From contig LSNW01000023.1 in NCBI GenBank assembly GCA_001566965.1, positions 24,311-88,310 of the forward strand: DNA of 64,000 nt, read 5' to 3'. This document shows, in pieces, positions 1 to 10,214 of this stretch (positions are counted from its first letter, which is position 1; every line of letters begins with the position of its first letter). The position numbers and the translations under genes are program-made. The notes under the pieces are model-generated. The model searched no databases. It saw only the letters and a program-made list of their open reading frames with translations, and was not told where the DNA came from. Source of the stretch: Methylothermaceae bacteria B42. GTDB taxonomy: Bacteria > Pseudomonadota > Gammaproteobacteria > Methylococcales > Methylothermaceae.

Positions 1-1
1 C

Positions 2-286
2 CGCAACACCCTCCCCGAGATACACTTGCCCCAGGAGTTCTTTTCCTGGATTCCACAACAGTCTCACGGATATTTGCTTGATCCTCATGGCATGCCATTG
101 CGTTCCCTGGAAGAACCCGGACAATCATTTACCCTGCTCATCGGTCCCGAGGGGGGCTTAAGTTCGCGGGAAGTGGAAGCCGCGCAAGCCCGCGGGTTTA
201 CCAAAGTCAGCCTTGGTCCCCGGATACTGCGGGTAGAAACCGCAGTTGCCGCGAGTTTAAGCGCGGTACAGGTGCTTTGGGGTTAA
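2..286 (+). CDS. rsmE: 16S rRNA m3U1498 methyltransferase RsmE (3' part only)
   Basis: The reading frame is open from base 2, so the gene begins before the window. The visible part is the C-terminal half of a SPOUT-class methyltransferase: the run IGPEGGLS followed by a GF..V.LGPRILRVETA block is the SAM-binding knot signature of RsmE. The family methylates N3 of U1498 in 16S rRNA. The stop TAA is at 284-286. The family call is firm; length and start cannot be judged. Confidence 0.93.
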   Translation, partial: RNTLPEIHLPQEFFSWIPQQSHGYLLDPHGMPLRSLEEPGQSFTLLIGPEGGLSSREVEAAQARGFTKVSLGPRILRVETAVAASLSAVQVLWG

Positions 287-318
287 ATGATGGCGGGTCA
301 AATCATGATGTCTAGGAA

Positions 319-792
319 ATGACTGTGTATTATCTCAATATGATTTTTTTTGTGATTGCTTTCGGCCTGGCCCAGGCAGCCAGTGGCGCGCCGATATCCG
401 GAACCTTACCGAAAGGCGCCATTATCGCCTTTCTCCCCGAGTCCAACTCTAAACACTATTCCGATACCGAAAGCCTGAAACGGTGGCTCAAGTCCCAGGG
501 ATGGGCCTTATGCGACGGTACCCAGGGGACGCCGAATCTGAACTATCAAATGCTCATTGGCACCACGAGCGCGCGTCAGACCTGGCAAAAAGTGGGTTCC
601 CGCACCCATACCCATAACATCCGTGGCGAAAGCGGTCCTTCCCATGGCCGGGAGAAAGCAATCCGTGGCGGCATTGGGCGGCAGGCGCGGACGCCTGCTG
701 TCGGCCACAAGCATTCAATCGAACTGGTGTCGGAAACCGCGGAGCACTTGCCTTTGAGCACGCGCGTGCTTTTTATCATGAAAATCCAGTAG
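319..792 (+). CDS. Secreted protein with phage tail-collar-like domain
   Basis: 157 residues. An N-terminal hydrophobic stretch ending near AQAASG looks like a signal peptide (a shorter start at Met8 is possible). The rest resembles the phage tail collar fold: a LPKGAI opening, a W.LCDGTQGTPNL block, a G.RTHTHN histidine motif, a later GHKH motif, and an ending of hydrophobic residues plus FIMKIQ. Such domains normally sit at the ends of tail fibres, where HxH pairs bind metal in trimers. No phage gene is nearby, so here it is a stand-alone, apparently exported copy. The function is unknown. The start has AGG just upstream. The gene is not part of an obvious operon. Confidence 0.62.
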   Translation: MTVYYLNMIFFVIAFGLAQAASGAPISGTLPKGAIIAFLPESNSKHYSDTESLKRWLKSQGWALCDGTQGTPNLNYQMLIGTTSARQTWQKVGSRTHTHNIRGESGPSHGREKAIRGGIGRQARTPAVGHKHSIELVSETAEHLPLSTRVLFIMKIQ

Positions 793-863
793 TTAAAGGG
801 GGGTAATCCAATTTAGGCTAAACTTGTTGAAACGAGTTGATAACTAAGCTGCAGGAGAAATTA

Positions 864-1817
864 ATGGCAACCCAGATAAGATTGGCTAGCTCCGTCTTTA
901 GCGGCGGTTTGGTGGTGGCAGGAATTTTCTTTTTGGGGTTGCTTTTTATGACGGTTTATACCATCGAAAGTGGCACCGTGGGCGTTTTGAGCACCTTTGG
1001 CAAATACGACGCCGATGAAAGAGAACCCGGCATCCATTTTAAGATTCCCATGGTCCAAAAAGTCCGGGTTTTCGATGTGAAACTCCATACTGTGACTTAT
1101 CACCAAGGCAAGCCACTGCCCGCCCGCGAAGGGGTAATCAACAAACCCATCATCCAGGTGCTGGACAACAAAAACTTGCCCATCGGCATTGAATTGACGG
1201 TGCAATACACGCCGATTCCGTCAGAAGCCAGCGAGATTTTGGCCCGTTTCGGGGACAATTACTTTGAAAAATTAATCAATCCCATAGTGAGGGACGTGGT
1301 CCGGGATGTGGTGGGTAAGTACCAGGCGGAGAAAATCGCTTCCGACCGCAGCGCCATCGGCCATGAAATCCGGGTGATGTTGGCTGAGAAATTCAAGCAG
1401 CTGCCGTTTCAGTTGAATGATGTGGCTTTGAGGGAAATAAAACTGCCCCAGATTGTGCTCAAGAAAATTGAAGAAGTGCAACTGGCCAAGCAAGAAGAGC
1501 AACGCCTGGCCATGGTCGAGAAACAGGCGGAGAAGAACCAAAAGATTAAAACCATCGAAGCCAACACCCGCCTGATTGAAGTGACCACCCAAGCCAAGGC
1601 GGAGGCGGAGAAAAAACGCATCGAAGCTGACGCCAAGGCCTATCAGATCACTAAGGAAGCCCAGGCTAAGGCGAAAGCCAATCACTTAATAGCAAGTTCC
1701 ATCACCGACAAATTGATCCGCTACCGGTCGGTGGAGAAATGGAATGGCACTTATCCAGCGACATTGATGCAAGGGGAAGGCAAATCCCTTATGCTGCAAT
1801 TGCCGCCGGCCCGGTAA
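864..1817 (+). CDS. SPFH/prohibitin-family membrane protein
   Basis: 317 residues from ATG 864, chosen because AGGAG lies at 853-857; an upstream TTG at 837 in the same frame is less likely. One N-terminal transmembrane helix (about residues 10-35) is followed by an SPFH domain (VGVLSTFGKYD...PGIHFKIP) and a long charged, Ala/Lys/Glu-rich coiled coil (about residues 190-280). Proteins of this family (prohibitin, HflK/HflC, stomatin) form membrane-attached rings and modulate proteases or lipid microdomains. No NfeD or FtsH partner is adjacent, so the partner is unknown. Confidence 0.85.
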   Translation: MATQIRLASSVFSGGLVVAGIFFLGLLFMTVYTIESGTVGVLSTFGKYDADEREPGIHFKIPMVQKVRVFDVKLHTVTYHQGKPLPAREGVINKPIIQVLDNKNLPIGIELTVQYTPIPSEASEILARFGDNYFEKLINPIVRDVVRDVVGKYQAEKIASDRSAIGHEIRVMLAEKFKQLPFQLNDVALREIKLPQIVLKKIEEVQLAKQEEQRLAMVEKQAEKNQKIKTIEANTRLIEVTTQAKAEAEKKRIEADAKAYQITKEAQAKAKANHLIASSITDKLIRYRSVEKWNGTYPATLMQGEGKSLMLQLPPAR

Positions 1818-1825
1818 TGGATAGT

Positions 1826-3589
1826 TCAAAATGGCCAGATCATGGGTACCAGCATGACAGCCAAAACCCCAACCAAAAGCGTTAAACCACCGCCGAAAAT
1901 CAAATAATCACGAAAGCGGTAACCGCCCGGTCCATAAACCATCAAGTTGGTCTGATAGCCGATGGGGGTAGCGAAACTACTGGAAGCGGCCAGCATCAGT
2001 ATGACGATAAAGGGCGTGGGGTTGAGTTGTAATTGATGAGTAATGGCCATCACAATGGGAAAGACCAGAACCGCCGCGGCATTATTGGTGATGATGGCGG
2101 TGAGAAGCGCTGTTAGTCCATAGGTTTCCGCCAATAGCATCCAGGGTCCATTGGCCATCTGTAAAAAAACTTGCGCCGCGGCGTGGCTAGCTCCAGAGCT
2201 ATCCAAAGCTTGACCAATGGCAAAAGAAGCGGCAATGGTGAGCAGGACCGAGCCATCTACACTGCGCCGGGCTTTATTCCAGGTACAGCAGCCTGTGATC
2301 AGCATGGCGCTAGCGCCTGCCAGCACTGCTTCAAACATGGACAGCTGGCCGCTGGTTGCTAAAACCACTACCCCTGCCAAGATTGCCCAGGCCAGCCAGG
2401 CTTTTTCGTGCTTGGGACGGGCTTGACCGTCCACCTCGCTTACTAACAAAAAATCCCGCGATTGCCGGTAGCGGTCAACAAAGCTGGGTTGAGTTTCCAG
2501 TAACAACGTATCTGCCGGTTGCAGGCAGACTTGGCCTAGATTACCGCTTACCTTTTCACCGTTGCGGCACACCGCCAGAACCGCAGCCCCATATTGGGTA
2601 CGGAAACGCCCGTCGCGGATGGTTTGCCCAACCAGGGCGCACTGGGGGGAAACGACGGCTTCTACAATGCAACGTTCGGGATGAGTGGCAAGATTGAACC
2701 CACTTTGCGCCGAGGGTCTCAATCCCTTGATTTGCTGAAGGTCAATAGCAGCATCCGTGCTTCCAACAAAGACGAGCCGGTCGTTGGCTTGCAGCCTTTC
2801 CTTGGGCCCCACGGCAGCGAGAAGGGTTTCCCCGCGTTCGATTTCCACCAGATAGACATCACCCAAATGGCGTAGCCCGGCCTCTTCCACGGTTTTGCCG
2901 ACCAAGGGGCCATGAGGTTCCACTTCCATCTCGATGGTGTACTCTTTGGGGTTGCCAAACATGGAATCGGCGGATTCCCGTTGCGGCAGCAGCCATCGAT
3001 TGAAGATCAGCATGTAGAGTATTCCCGCGATCCCAATTGGGATGCCAATCCAGGCCAGATCGAACATTCCCAAGGCAGCTTTCGGGTAACGCTGAGCCAG
3101 TAGAGAGTTGACCACCAGATTGGTGCTGGTTCCGATTAAAGTGCAAGTGCCGCCCAGCATTGCGGCGTAACTCAATGGCAGCAATAACCGGGATACGGGC
3201 AATTTCAAGCGCCGGGCCCAGGTGATGACGGCGGGGATGAAAGTGGCGACCACCGGGGTATTGTTCATGAAGGCGCTTAGGAAGAAGACCGGCAGCGTCG
3301 CTTTTAAAAGCGCTCTGTTTTGACTTCGAGGGCGGCCCAGAATATGGCGGACAATGACCTCCACGCCTCCGGTTTCCCGGATGCCGGCCACAAGCACATA
3401 CATTAAAGCCACGGTCACCATGCCGGGATTGCTTAGGCCAACGAGAGCGTCTGGAATATCAATGACGCCACTCAGTAGTAGAACCGTGACTCCCCCTAGA
3501 AGAATCAGTTCCGGTCCCCACGGACTAAAAGCCATCAGAAGAATACAAATCCCGGTTGTGGCAACGGCCAGCCAGGCTTGGAAAGTCAT
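1826..3589 (-). CDS. SLC13-family anion permease with two RCK_C domains
   Basis: 587 residues with about ten or more hydrophobic helices arranged in two halves. Between them (about residues 215-395) are two soluble TrkA-C/RCK_C-like domains (one starting near EVEPHGPLVGKTVEEAG, the second near VSPQCALVGQTIRDG). This layout is that of SLC13/DASS-type permeases such as bacterial sulfate or dicarboxylate transporters; conserved NNTPVVATF and NNAAAVLVFP motifs fit the family. The substrate cannot be read from sequence. The gene is convergent with the SPFH gene, 8 bp apart, and lies 45 bp downstream of glgA on the same strand. Confidence 0.85.
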   Translation of the reverse strand: MTFQAWLAVATTGICILLMAFSPWGPELILLGGVTVLLLSGVIDIPDALVGLSNPGMVTVALMYVLVAGIRETGGVEVIVRHILGRPRSQNRALLKATLPVFFLSAFMNNTPVVATFIPAVITWARRLKLPVSRLLLPLSYAAMLGGTCTLIGTSTNLVVNSLLAQRYPKAALGMFDLAWIGIPIGIAGILYMLIFNRWLLPQRESADSMFGNPKEYTIEMEVEPHGPLVGKTVEEAGLRHLGDVYLVEIERGETLLAAVGPKERLQANDRLVFVGSTDAAIDLQQIKGLRPSAQSGFNLATHPERCIVEAVVSPQCALVGQTIRDGRFRTQYGAAVLAVCRNGEKVSGNLGQVCLQPADTLLLETQPSFVDRYRQSRDFLLVSEVDGQARPKHEKAWLAWAILAGVVVLATSGQLSMFEAVLAGASAMLITGCCTWNKARRSVDGSVLLTIAASFAIGQALDSSGASHAAAQVFLQMANGPWMLLAETYGLTALLTAIITNNAAAVLVFPIVMAITHQLQLNPTPFIVILMLAASSSFATPIGYQTNLMVYGPGGYRFRDYLIFGGGLTLLVGVLAVMLVPMIWPF

Positions 3590-3634
3590 TGACGGTTTAT
3601 AAAAAGATAGCTCGGCATTGAAGGCAGAAAAAGG

Positions 3635-5113
3635 CTACGTAGTATTGCCTTCAGGCATCAAAAGGGGTTTGTTATCAACGATAGCCTGTTCGTAGAGGTG
3701 GCAATATTCTTGGGCGCTTCTACGCCAGGAGAAGTCTTTTGCCATGGCAGTTTGTTGTAAAGATCGCCACAGTTTTTCATTGGTGTAAAGCAACCAGGCT
3801 CGTTTCACGGCTTCAACCAGCGTACTTCCGTAGGGTTGGTTAAAGCTGAAACCCGAAGCGGTTTTATCCCTTAAGGTTAAAGGCGTTGCGTCACTGACAG
3901 TATCCGCCAAGCCGCCGGTCCGGTGGACAATGGGGAGGGTGCCATAACGCTGGCTATACATTTGATTCAGGCCGCAAGGTTCAAAGCGCGATGGCATCAA
4001 AAACATATCGGCGCCTGCTTCGATTTGATGGGATAAAGCCTCATCGTAACCAATATGGACGACTACTTGCTTGGGATGGCGGCGCGACCAATACAGCAAG
4101 CTGTGTTCGAAATCGCTGTCACCAGAGCCTAAAAAGACAAACTGCAGGGGAAATTGCAGTAATTCCGGTAAGGCCTTTAGGATCAAATCGATGCCTTTTT
4201 GCGGTACCAGGCGTCCAATAAAAGCCAATAAAGGTTGCCCGGGTTGCTGTGGCAATTGGAAACGTTCTTGTATTGCTATTTTGTTTTCTTTTTTTAACTG
4301 CAGGGACTTACTGTCGTAGGTTTGGGCGATGAGCTTATCAGAAGCGGGGTTCCATTTGTTGGTGTCAATGCCATTTAGAATGCCGCTTAAGCGGTCCTTG
4401 CGGTGGCGGAGCAGGCCTTCTAGACCATAACCGAAGCGGGGGGTTTGGATTTCCCGGGCGTAAGTGGGGCTGACGGTGTTGATTCGGTCCGAATAGACCA
4501 ACCCTCCTTTGAGAAAGGACAGCTGTCCGTGAAATTCCAGTCCTTCCGGGTGCCATAGTGATGGTGGCAGTTCCAGTGCGGCGCAAGTCGCTTCCGGAAA
4601 CAGACCTTGATAAGCCAGATTGTGGATGGTGAAGACCAGCGCGGGCCGGTTGGCCTCCAATGAAAGCAACGCTGGAACCAATCCGGTTTGCCAATCATTA
4701 CAGTGAACAACGTCGGGTTGCCAGTCGAGGCCGGCATGGTTCAAGGCCAAGTGAAATCCCGCCCAGCAAAGGGCGCCAAATCTTTCCGCGTTATCGGGCC
4801 AAGGATTGCCGTCTTCGGCCAGGTATGGATTACCCTCGCGCTCGAACCAATGGGGGGCGTCCAGAAGCCAAAGAGGGATGTTGCTATTGGGCAAAGTACC
4901 CGCCAATAACGTGGCTGAATGTCCCAGCAGCTGTAGATGGGCGACAGGGGAGGCATTTGGCAGGACTGCTTTGGCTTCGGGGTATGCGGGCATCAGCACG
5001 CGAATGTCTTTGCCCAATTCAGACATGGCCTTGGGCAGGCTGCCTGCCACGTCAGCCAATCCCCCGGTTTTAATCAGCGGAAACAATTCGCTGGCAATAA
5101 ATAAGATTTTCAC
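3635..5113 (-). CDS. glgA: Glycogen synthase (ADP-glucose type)
   Basis: 492 residues, close to the usual bacterial GlgA length (about 475-490). The N terminus carries the KTGGLADV motif (Lys15) that binds ADP-glucose; the C-terminal GT5 block SRFEPCGLNQMYSQRYG supplies the second binding site. The enzyme adds glucose from ADP-glucose to growing alpha-1,4-glucan. The start is GTG at 5113. It lies 12 bp downstream of glgB on the same strand, so the two are co-transcribed. Confidence 0.96.
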   Translation of the reverse strand: MKILFIASELFPLIKTGGLADVAGSLPKAMSELGKDIRVLMPAYPEAKAVLPNASPVAHLQLLGHSATLLAGTLPNSNIPLWLLDAPHWFEREGNPYLAEDGNPWPDNAERFGALCWAGFHLALNHAGLDWQPDVVHCNDWQTGLVPALLSLEANRPALVFTIHNLAYQGLFPEATCAALELPPSLWHPEGLEFHGQLSFLKGGLVYSDRINTVSPTYAREIQTPRFGYGLEGLLRHRKDRLSGILNGIDTNKWNPASDKLIAQTYDSKSLQLKKENKIAIQERFQLPQQPGQPLLAFIGRLVPQKGIDLILKALPELLQFPLQFVFLGSGDSDFEHSLLYWSRRHPKQVVVHIGYDEALSHQIEAGADMFLMPSRFEPCGLNQMYSQRYGTLPIVHRTGGLADTVSDATPLTLRDKTASGFSFNQPYGSTLVEAVKRAWLLYTNEKLWRSLQQTAMAKDFSWRRSAQEYCHLYEQAIVDNKPLLMPEGNTT

Positions 5114-5125
5114 GGAAACAGGCTT

Positions 5126-7360
5126 CTAGTCAGATTCTAAGGGTTCTTCTGGAAGCACGGTGGGCTCTGCCTGGCGGCAAAATACAATACCGCTTAAAGG
5201 TGGCAGGGTAATGCTGATGGAATAGGGACGTCCCATCCAAGGCACTTCTTCGGCTTCGATCCAGCCGTTGCCCACATTGCTCCCCCCGTAGTAGCTGGAG
5301 TCGGAATTGAAGATTTCCTGATAGCCTCCGCTTTCCGGGACGCCCAGACGGTAGTCGTGGCGGGGAACGGGGGTAAAATTGAGGGCGACGAGTAGGAAGT
5401 CTTCTTCGTCCTTGCGCAAGTAGCTTAGCGTGGATTGCGCTGAATCATGGCAATCTACCCATTCGAAGCCTTGGTGGTCGAAATCGAAGTGATGCAATTC
5501 AGGGTGGGTGGCATAGAGCCGGTTGAGATCAGACAATAGTGTTTTAACCCCTTGGTGGAATGGATGCTTGAGCAAATCCCATTCCAGTTCTTGATCAAAG
5601 TCCCATTCCGAGACTTGGGCGAATTCACTGCCCATAAACAGCAGTTTTTTGCCGGGATAAGTCAGCATATAGGTATAGAGTAAACGCAGGTTGGCAAATC
5701 GTTGCCACTCATCGCCGGGCATTTTCCCAATCATCGAGCCTTTGCCATGCACCACTTCGTCGTGGGAAAAAGGGAGAACGAAATTCTCGGTAAAGGCGTA
5801 AAGCAGGCCGAAGGTGAGTTGGTCGTGGTGGTATTGACGGTGAATGGGGTCGTGACTCATATACGATAATGTATCGTGCATCCAGCCCATGTTCCACTTC
5901 ATGGCGAATCCCAACCCCCCTACCCAGGGCGGCCGGGTGACTTGGGGCCAGGCAGTGGATTCCTCGGCGATTACGACGGTGCCAGGGTGTTGTTCCTGGG
6001 TCACGCTATTGAGCTGGCGGAGAAATTCGATGGCTTCCAAATTCTCGTTGCCACCGTATTGATTAGGTACCCAATCGCCAGGCTCGCGGGAATAATCCAG
6101 ATACAGCATGGAAGCGACCGCATCCACCCTGAGGCCATCAATGTGAAATTCCTCCAGCCAATACATGGCGCTGCCGAGAAGGAAATTACTCACTTCCGGG
6201 CGCCCGTAGTTGTAAATCAAGGTGCCCCAGTCGCGGTGCTCTCCTTTGCGGGGATCGGCATGTTCGTAGAGTGGCGTGCCGTCAAACCAGGCCAACGCAA
6301 AGGCGTCCTTGGGAAAGTGGGCGGGCACCCAATCTAAAATAACGCCGATATCGTTTTGGTGACAATAATCGACAAACCAGCGGAAGTCGTCTGGCCGGCC
6401 AAAGCGGCTGGTGGGGGCGAAATAGCCCGTGGTTTGATAGCCCCACGAGGCGTCCAAGGGGTGCTCGGTAATCGGGAGCAGTTCAATATGGGTGAAGCCC
6501 ATTTCCTTAACGTAAGGGACGAGTTCTTTAGCCAGCTCCCGGTAACTGAGAAACCCGCCTTTTTTGTCGCGGCGCCAGGAGCCTAGATGCACTTCATAGG
6601 TGGATTTGGGCTCATGCAGCCAATCCCATCGGCGCCGTTTTTTCATCCACGCCTGGTCCTGCCATTGATAGGTATCGTCTTTGACGACAATCGCTGCAGT
6701 GTTGGGGCGCAGTTCAAAAAATCTGCCGTAGGGGTCGGTTTTCAAAAACACATCCCCGGAATCCCGGTTGCGAATTTCGAATTTATATAACAGTTCTTCC
6801 TTGAGGCCGGGTATGAACAGTTCCCAGACGCCGGACTCATAACGGCAACGCATGGGATGACAACGACCGTCCCACCGGTTGAATTCGCCCACGACGCTGA
6901 CCCGTTCGGCGTTAGGCGCCCAGACTGAAAACAAAACCCCGTCAATGCCCTCGACGGTTTTCAGATGTGCTCCCAAAATCCGGTAAATGTGCCAATGCTT
7001 TCCCGTGCCAAACAGATATAAATCAAAGTCTGGAATCTGTGGCGCAAAAGTGTAGGGATCGATAAAACGGTGCTTTTTACCCACCTTATCTGTCCATACG
7101 ACTTCATAGTGAATTGGAATATCCACGTCTTTGACAGAACCTTCGAAAATGTCAGTGCCATCAATCCGCTTTAATTTGGGGCCCTTGGCAATTTGAACCT
7201 CTTTGGCATCTGGTACGAATACCCGGATCAAATCGTCGCCGTGTTCGTGGTGCCGGCCCAATACATCAAAAGGGTCGTGATGCCTGGCCTGGATGATCTT
7301 CTCCAGGTCCGGTGGTAAAGCTTTGTTCTTGGTTGAAGATGCGGAAATACTTGAGTTCAC
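5126..7360 (-). CDS. glgB: 1,4-alpha-glucan branching enzyme
   Basis: 744 residues, a full-length GlgB. An N-terminal early-set/CBM48 region (about residues 25-230, including [23 protein letters not shown]) precedes a GH13 barrel. Catalytic motifs are visible: DGLRVDAV (nucleophile Asp), VVIAEES (acid/base Glu) and [12 protein letters not shown] (transition-state Asp). It makes alpha-1,6 branches in glycogen. The start is GTG (7358-7360). It is divergent from glgC with a 95-bp intergenic region that must hold both promoters. Confidence 0.96.
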   Translation of the reverse strand: MNSSISASSTKNKALPPDLEKIIQARHHDPFDVLGRHHEHGDDLIRVFVPDAKEVQIAKGPKLKRIDGTDIFEGSVKDVDIPIHYEVVWTDKVGKKHRFIDPYTFAPQIPDFDLYLFGTGKHWHIYRILGAHLKTVEGIDGVLFSVWAPNAERVSVVGEFNRWDGRCHPMRCRYESGVWELFIPGLKEELLYKFEIRNRDSGDVFLKTDPYGRFFELRPNTAAIVVKDDTYQWQDQAWMKKRRRWDWLHEPKSTYEVHLGSWRRDKKGGFLSYRELAKELVPYVKEMGFTHIELLPITEHPLDASWGYQTTGYFAPTSRFGRPDDFRWFVDYCHQNDIGVILDWVPAHFPKDAFALAWFDGTPLYEHADPRKGEHRDWGTLIYNYGRPEVSNFLLGSAMYWLEEFHIDGLRVDAVASMLYLDYSREPGDWVPNQYGGNENLEAIEFLRQLNSVTQEQHPGTVVIAEESTAWPQVTRPPWVGGLGFAMKWNMGWMHDTLSYMSHDPIHRQYHHDQLTFGLLYAFTENFVLPFSHDEVVHGKGSMIGKMPGDEWQRFANLRLLYTYMLTYPGKKLLFMGSEFAQVSEWDFDQELEWDLLKHPFHQGVKTLLSDLNRLYATHPELHHFDFDHQGFEWVDCHDSAQSTLSYLRKDEEDFLLVALNFTPVPRHDYRLGVPESGGYQEIFNSDSSYYGGSNVGNGWIEAEEVPWMGRPYSISITLPPLSGIVFCRQAEPTVLPEEPLESD

Positions 7361-7455
7361 GTAACTGTTTCTCTAATAATAGTTCGGGAGCAAAAGCAGA
7401 AAGCGGCTGTTTTTGCCATTATAGTAACAAATTCCGCCAGCCAGGGAGACATCCA

Positions 7456-8730
7456 ATGCCTGAAAACAAATACGAACGATTTGTTAGTCTGATGACCCGC
7501 CACACGGTTGCCATGGTGCTTGCCGGTGGCCGCGGCAGCAGGCTGCGAAAATTGACCGAATGGCGCACCAAGCCCGCCGTCCATTTCGGCGGCAAATACC
7601 GGATCATCGATTTTACTTTGTCCAATTGCCTGAATTCCGGCATTCGCCGCATCGGTGTGTTGACGCAATACAAGGCGGACTCGCTCATTCGGCATATCCA
7701 AAAGGGTTGGGGTTTTCTGCGGGGCGAATTGGGAGAATTCATAGATCTTTTGCCCGCCCAGCAACGGCTCAGCGAATCTTGGTATGCAGGTACCGCGGAT
7801 GCCATCTATCAGAACTTGGACATTCTCCGCAACTATGGTCCTGAATACGTGTTAGTGCTGGCGGGCGATCACGTTTACAAGATGGACTACGGCGCCATGC
7901 TGGGCTTTCACGGTATGAACGAAGCGGATCTCACCATTGCCTGCATCGAGGTTCCTATTGAAGATGCCAAGGCTTTTGGCGTCATGCAGGTGGATGAGAA
8001 TGGCCGTATCGTCGATTTTGTCGAGAAGCCGGAAAATCCCCCGGCGATTCCAGGAAAGCCCGACACCGCCCTCGCTTCCATGGGCATTTATGTTTTCAAT
8101 GCCAAATTTTTGTTCGAGCAGCTGATCAAAGATGCTGACAACCCAAAATCCAGTCACGATTTCGGCAAGGACATCATTCCCCAGGTGATCAAAAGTTACC
8201 GGGCATTTGCCTATCCTTTTCTTGATGTTCAGACCGGCATACAAAGTTACTGGCGGGATGTGGGGACCATTGATTCGTATTGGTCAGCCAATATGGAGCT
8301 TATCGGAGTGAACCCCGAGTTGAATCTCTACGATCAAGATTGGCCGATTTGGACCTACCAGGAGCAAGCGCCACCGGCAAAGTTTGTGTTTGAGGACCGT
8401 GAACACGACCGCGTGGGACAAGCCTTTGATTCCATGCTCTGTGGTGGGTGTATCATTTCCGGCGCCACCATCCGTCACTCTATTTTTTCTTCTAATATCA
8501 GGGCCAATTCCTGGGCTTTGGTGGAGGATTCAGTAGTGTTGCCGCAGGTGAATATTGGCCGCCACGCCAAGGTTCGCAAGGCGATTCTTGATCGTGGTTG
8601 CAATATTCCTGAGGGCATGGAAATTGGCTATGATCTGGAGGAGGACAAAAAACGTTTTGACGTAAGCCCTGGCGGGATTGTCACGGTAACGCCGGATATG
8701 CTCGGGCAAAAAATCCATTTTGCCCGCTAA
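7456..8730 (+). CDS. glgC: Glucose-1-phosphate adenylyltransferase
   Basis: 424 residues from ATG 7456, preceded by AGGGAGA at 7442-7448; an in-frame upstream extension to 7312 would overlap glgB and is rejected. Motifs: LAGGRGSRL nucleotide-binding loop, [24 protein letters not shown] and FVEKPE (glucose-1-phosphate site), then a C-terminal left-handed beta-helix. It forms ADP-glucose, the committed and usually allosterically controlled step of glycogen synthesis. Its stop overlaps the malQ start (TAATG). Confidence 0.96.
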   Translation: MPENKYERFVSLMTRHTVAMVLAGGRGSRLRKLTEWRTKPAVHFGGKYRIIDFTLSNCLNSGIRRIGVLTQYKADSLIRHIQKGWGFLRGELGEFIDLLPAQQRLSESWYAGTADAIYQNLDILRNYGPEYVLVLAGDHVYKMDYGAMLGFHGMNEADLTIACIEVPIEDAKAFGVMQVDENGRIVDFVEKPENPPAIPGKPDTALASMGIYVFNAKFLFEQLIKDADNPKSSHDFGKDIIPQVIKSYRAFAYPFLDVQTGIQSYWRDVGTIDSYWSANMELIGVNPELNLYDQDWPIWTYQEQAPPAKFVFEDREHDRVGQAFDSMLCGGCIISGATIRHSIFSSNIRANSWALVEDSVVLPQVNIGRHAKVRKAILDRGCNIPEGMEIGYDLEEDKKRFDVSPGGIVTVTPDMLGQKIHFAR

Positions 8731-10214
8731 TGCCAACGGCAGTTGAAAGTAGTGTCCTGGAAAGGCGCCGGGCAGGGGTTCTATTACATATCACATCATT
8801 GCCGGGCCAGGGAAGTACAGGCGACCTGGGGGAGCATGCTCACCGTTTTGTCGAGTTCCTAGCAGGTAATAGCTTCTCGGTCTGGCAGACCCTTCCCGTG
8901 GGTCCTACCCACGAGGACGGCTCCCCGTATCAATGTTTATCCGCCCACGCTGGCAATCCCTTGTTGATCAACCTGCAATGGCTAGTTGAGCAAGGCTGGC
9001 TGGACCCAGAGAAAACCTGTATCAAAGCACTTTCGGTGGCAGCCAGGGAAGAATGCCTTAAACAAGCCTTTCAAGCATTTAATGAAGCAAAAGATAGCGA
9101 ACAACAAGAGGCTTATCAAAAATTCATCCGTTTTCATCATTATTGGTTGGAAGACTTTGCCCTGTTCATGGCGCTTAAGGCCAGCTTCAAAAATCAAGCT
9201 TGGTGGGATTGGCCTGAAAGTTACCGAGACCGGAATCCCGCCGCGATAGAGGAAGTATGCCGGCAACTGGCTGATGAAGTCAGGCGGATTCAATTTGAGC
9301 AGTTCGTTTTTTTTCAGCAATGGAAAGAACTGCGCCATTATGCTCACCAACATGGGGTGCTGCTTTTCGGCGATATGCCTATTTTTGTGGCTGCCGACAG
9401 CGCTGATGTCTGGGCGCGGCGGGAATATTTTCTCCTGGATGAAGAAGGACATCCTACGGTTGTGGCCGGGGTGCCGCCGGATTATTTTTCCGAAACCGGC
9501 CAGCGTTGGGGCAACCCCCACTACAATTGGCGGAAAATGCAGGAGGATGGGTTTGCCTGGTGGATCGAGCGAATGCATACCCAATTGGAATTATTCGACT
9601 GGATCCGGATTGACCATTTTCGGGGCTTTGAAGCCTACTGGGAAATCCCTGCCAATTCTATGACCGCCATTAAAGGCCGTTGGGTGGAAGCGCCTGGGGA
9701 GGCGTTGCTGGAAGCCATATACGAAAAATTCGGCGCATTACCCCTGGTAGCGGAAAACCTGGGAATTATCACGCCGGAAGTGGAGGCTATGCGCAAGAAA
9801 TTCGGCATTCCAGGCATGCTTATCCTGCAGTTTGCCTTTGAAGGCGGGACAGAAAACCCTTACCTACCCCATAATCACACGCAGGATAATGTGGTTTATA
9901 CCGGCACCCACGATAACGATACCACTTTGTCCTGGTTCGAATTGCTGAATGCCCACCAGCAAGACTATGTTGTCGATTATCTTGCCCATCCCCAGGTTTC
10001 CATGCCTTACAGTTTGGTTCTGAGTGCCATGCAATCGGTGGCCAAGCTGGCGGTGATACCCATGCAAGATATATTAGGCTTGGGGCAGGGACACCGAATG
10101 AATACTCCAGGCACCATCGAAGGGAATTGGCAATGGCGTTTTTCCTGGGACCAGGTGAGCCAAGCCGATGTTGGCCAAATCAAGCACTGGGTTGAGCTTT
10201 ACGGTAGGGGCTGA
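8730..10214 (+). CDS. malQ: 4-alpha-glucanotransferase (amylomaltase)
   Basis: 494 residues, GH77 family. Visible catalytic motifs are IRIDHFRGF (nucleophile), LVAENLGIITPEV (acid/base) and YTGTHDNDTT (third carboxylate). It disproportionates maltodextrins and so links glycogen breakdown with resynthesis. The ATG at 8730 overlaps the glgC stop by one base, implying translational coupling. The 3' end overlaps the convergent TPR gene by 16 bp. Confidence 0.95.
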   Translation: MPTAVESSVLERRRAGVLLHITSLPGQGSTGDLGEHAHRFVEFLAGNSFSVWQTLPVGPTHEDGSPYQCLSAHAGNPLLINLQWLVEQGWLDPEKTCIKALSVAAREECLKQAFQAFNEAKDSEQQEAYQKFIRFHHYWLEDFALFMALKASFKNQAWWDWPESYRDRNPAAIEEVCRQLADEVRRIQFEQFVFFQQWKELRHYAHQHGVLLFGDMPIFVAADSADVWARREYFLLDEEGHPTVVAGVPPDYFSETGQRWGNPHYNWRKMQEDGFAWWIERMHTQLELFDWIRIDHFRGFEAYWEIPANSMTAIKGRWVEAPGEALLEAIYEKFGALPLVAENLGIITPEVEAMRKKFGIPGMLILQFAFEGGTENPYLPHNHTQDNVVYTGTHDNDTTLSWFELLNAHQQDYVVDYLAHPQVSMPYSLVLSAMQSVAKLAVIPMQDILGLGQGHRMNTPGTIEGNWQWRFSWDQVSQADVGQIKHWVELYGRG

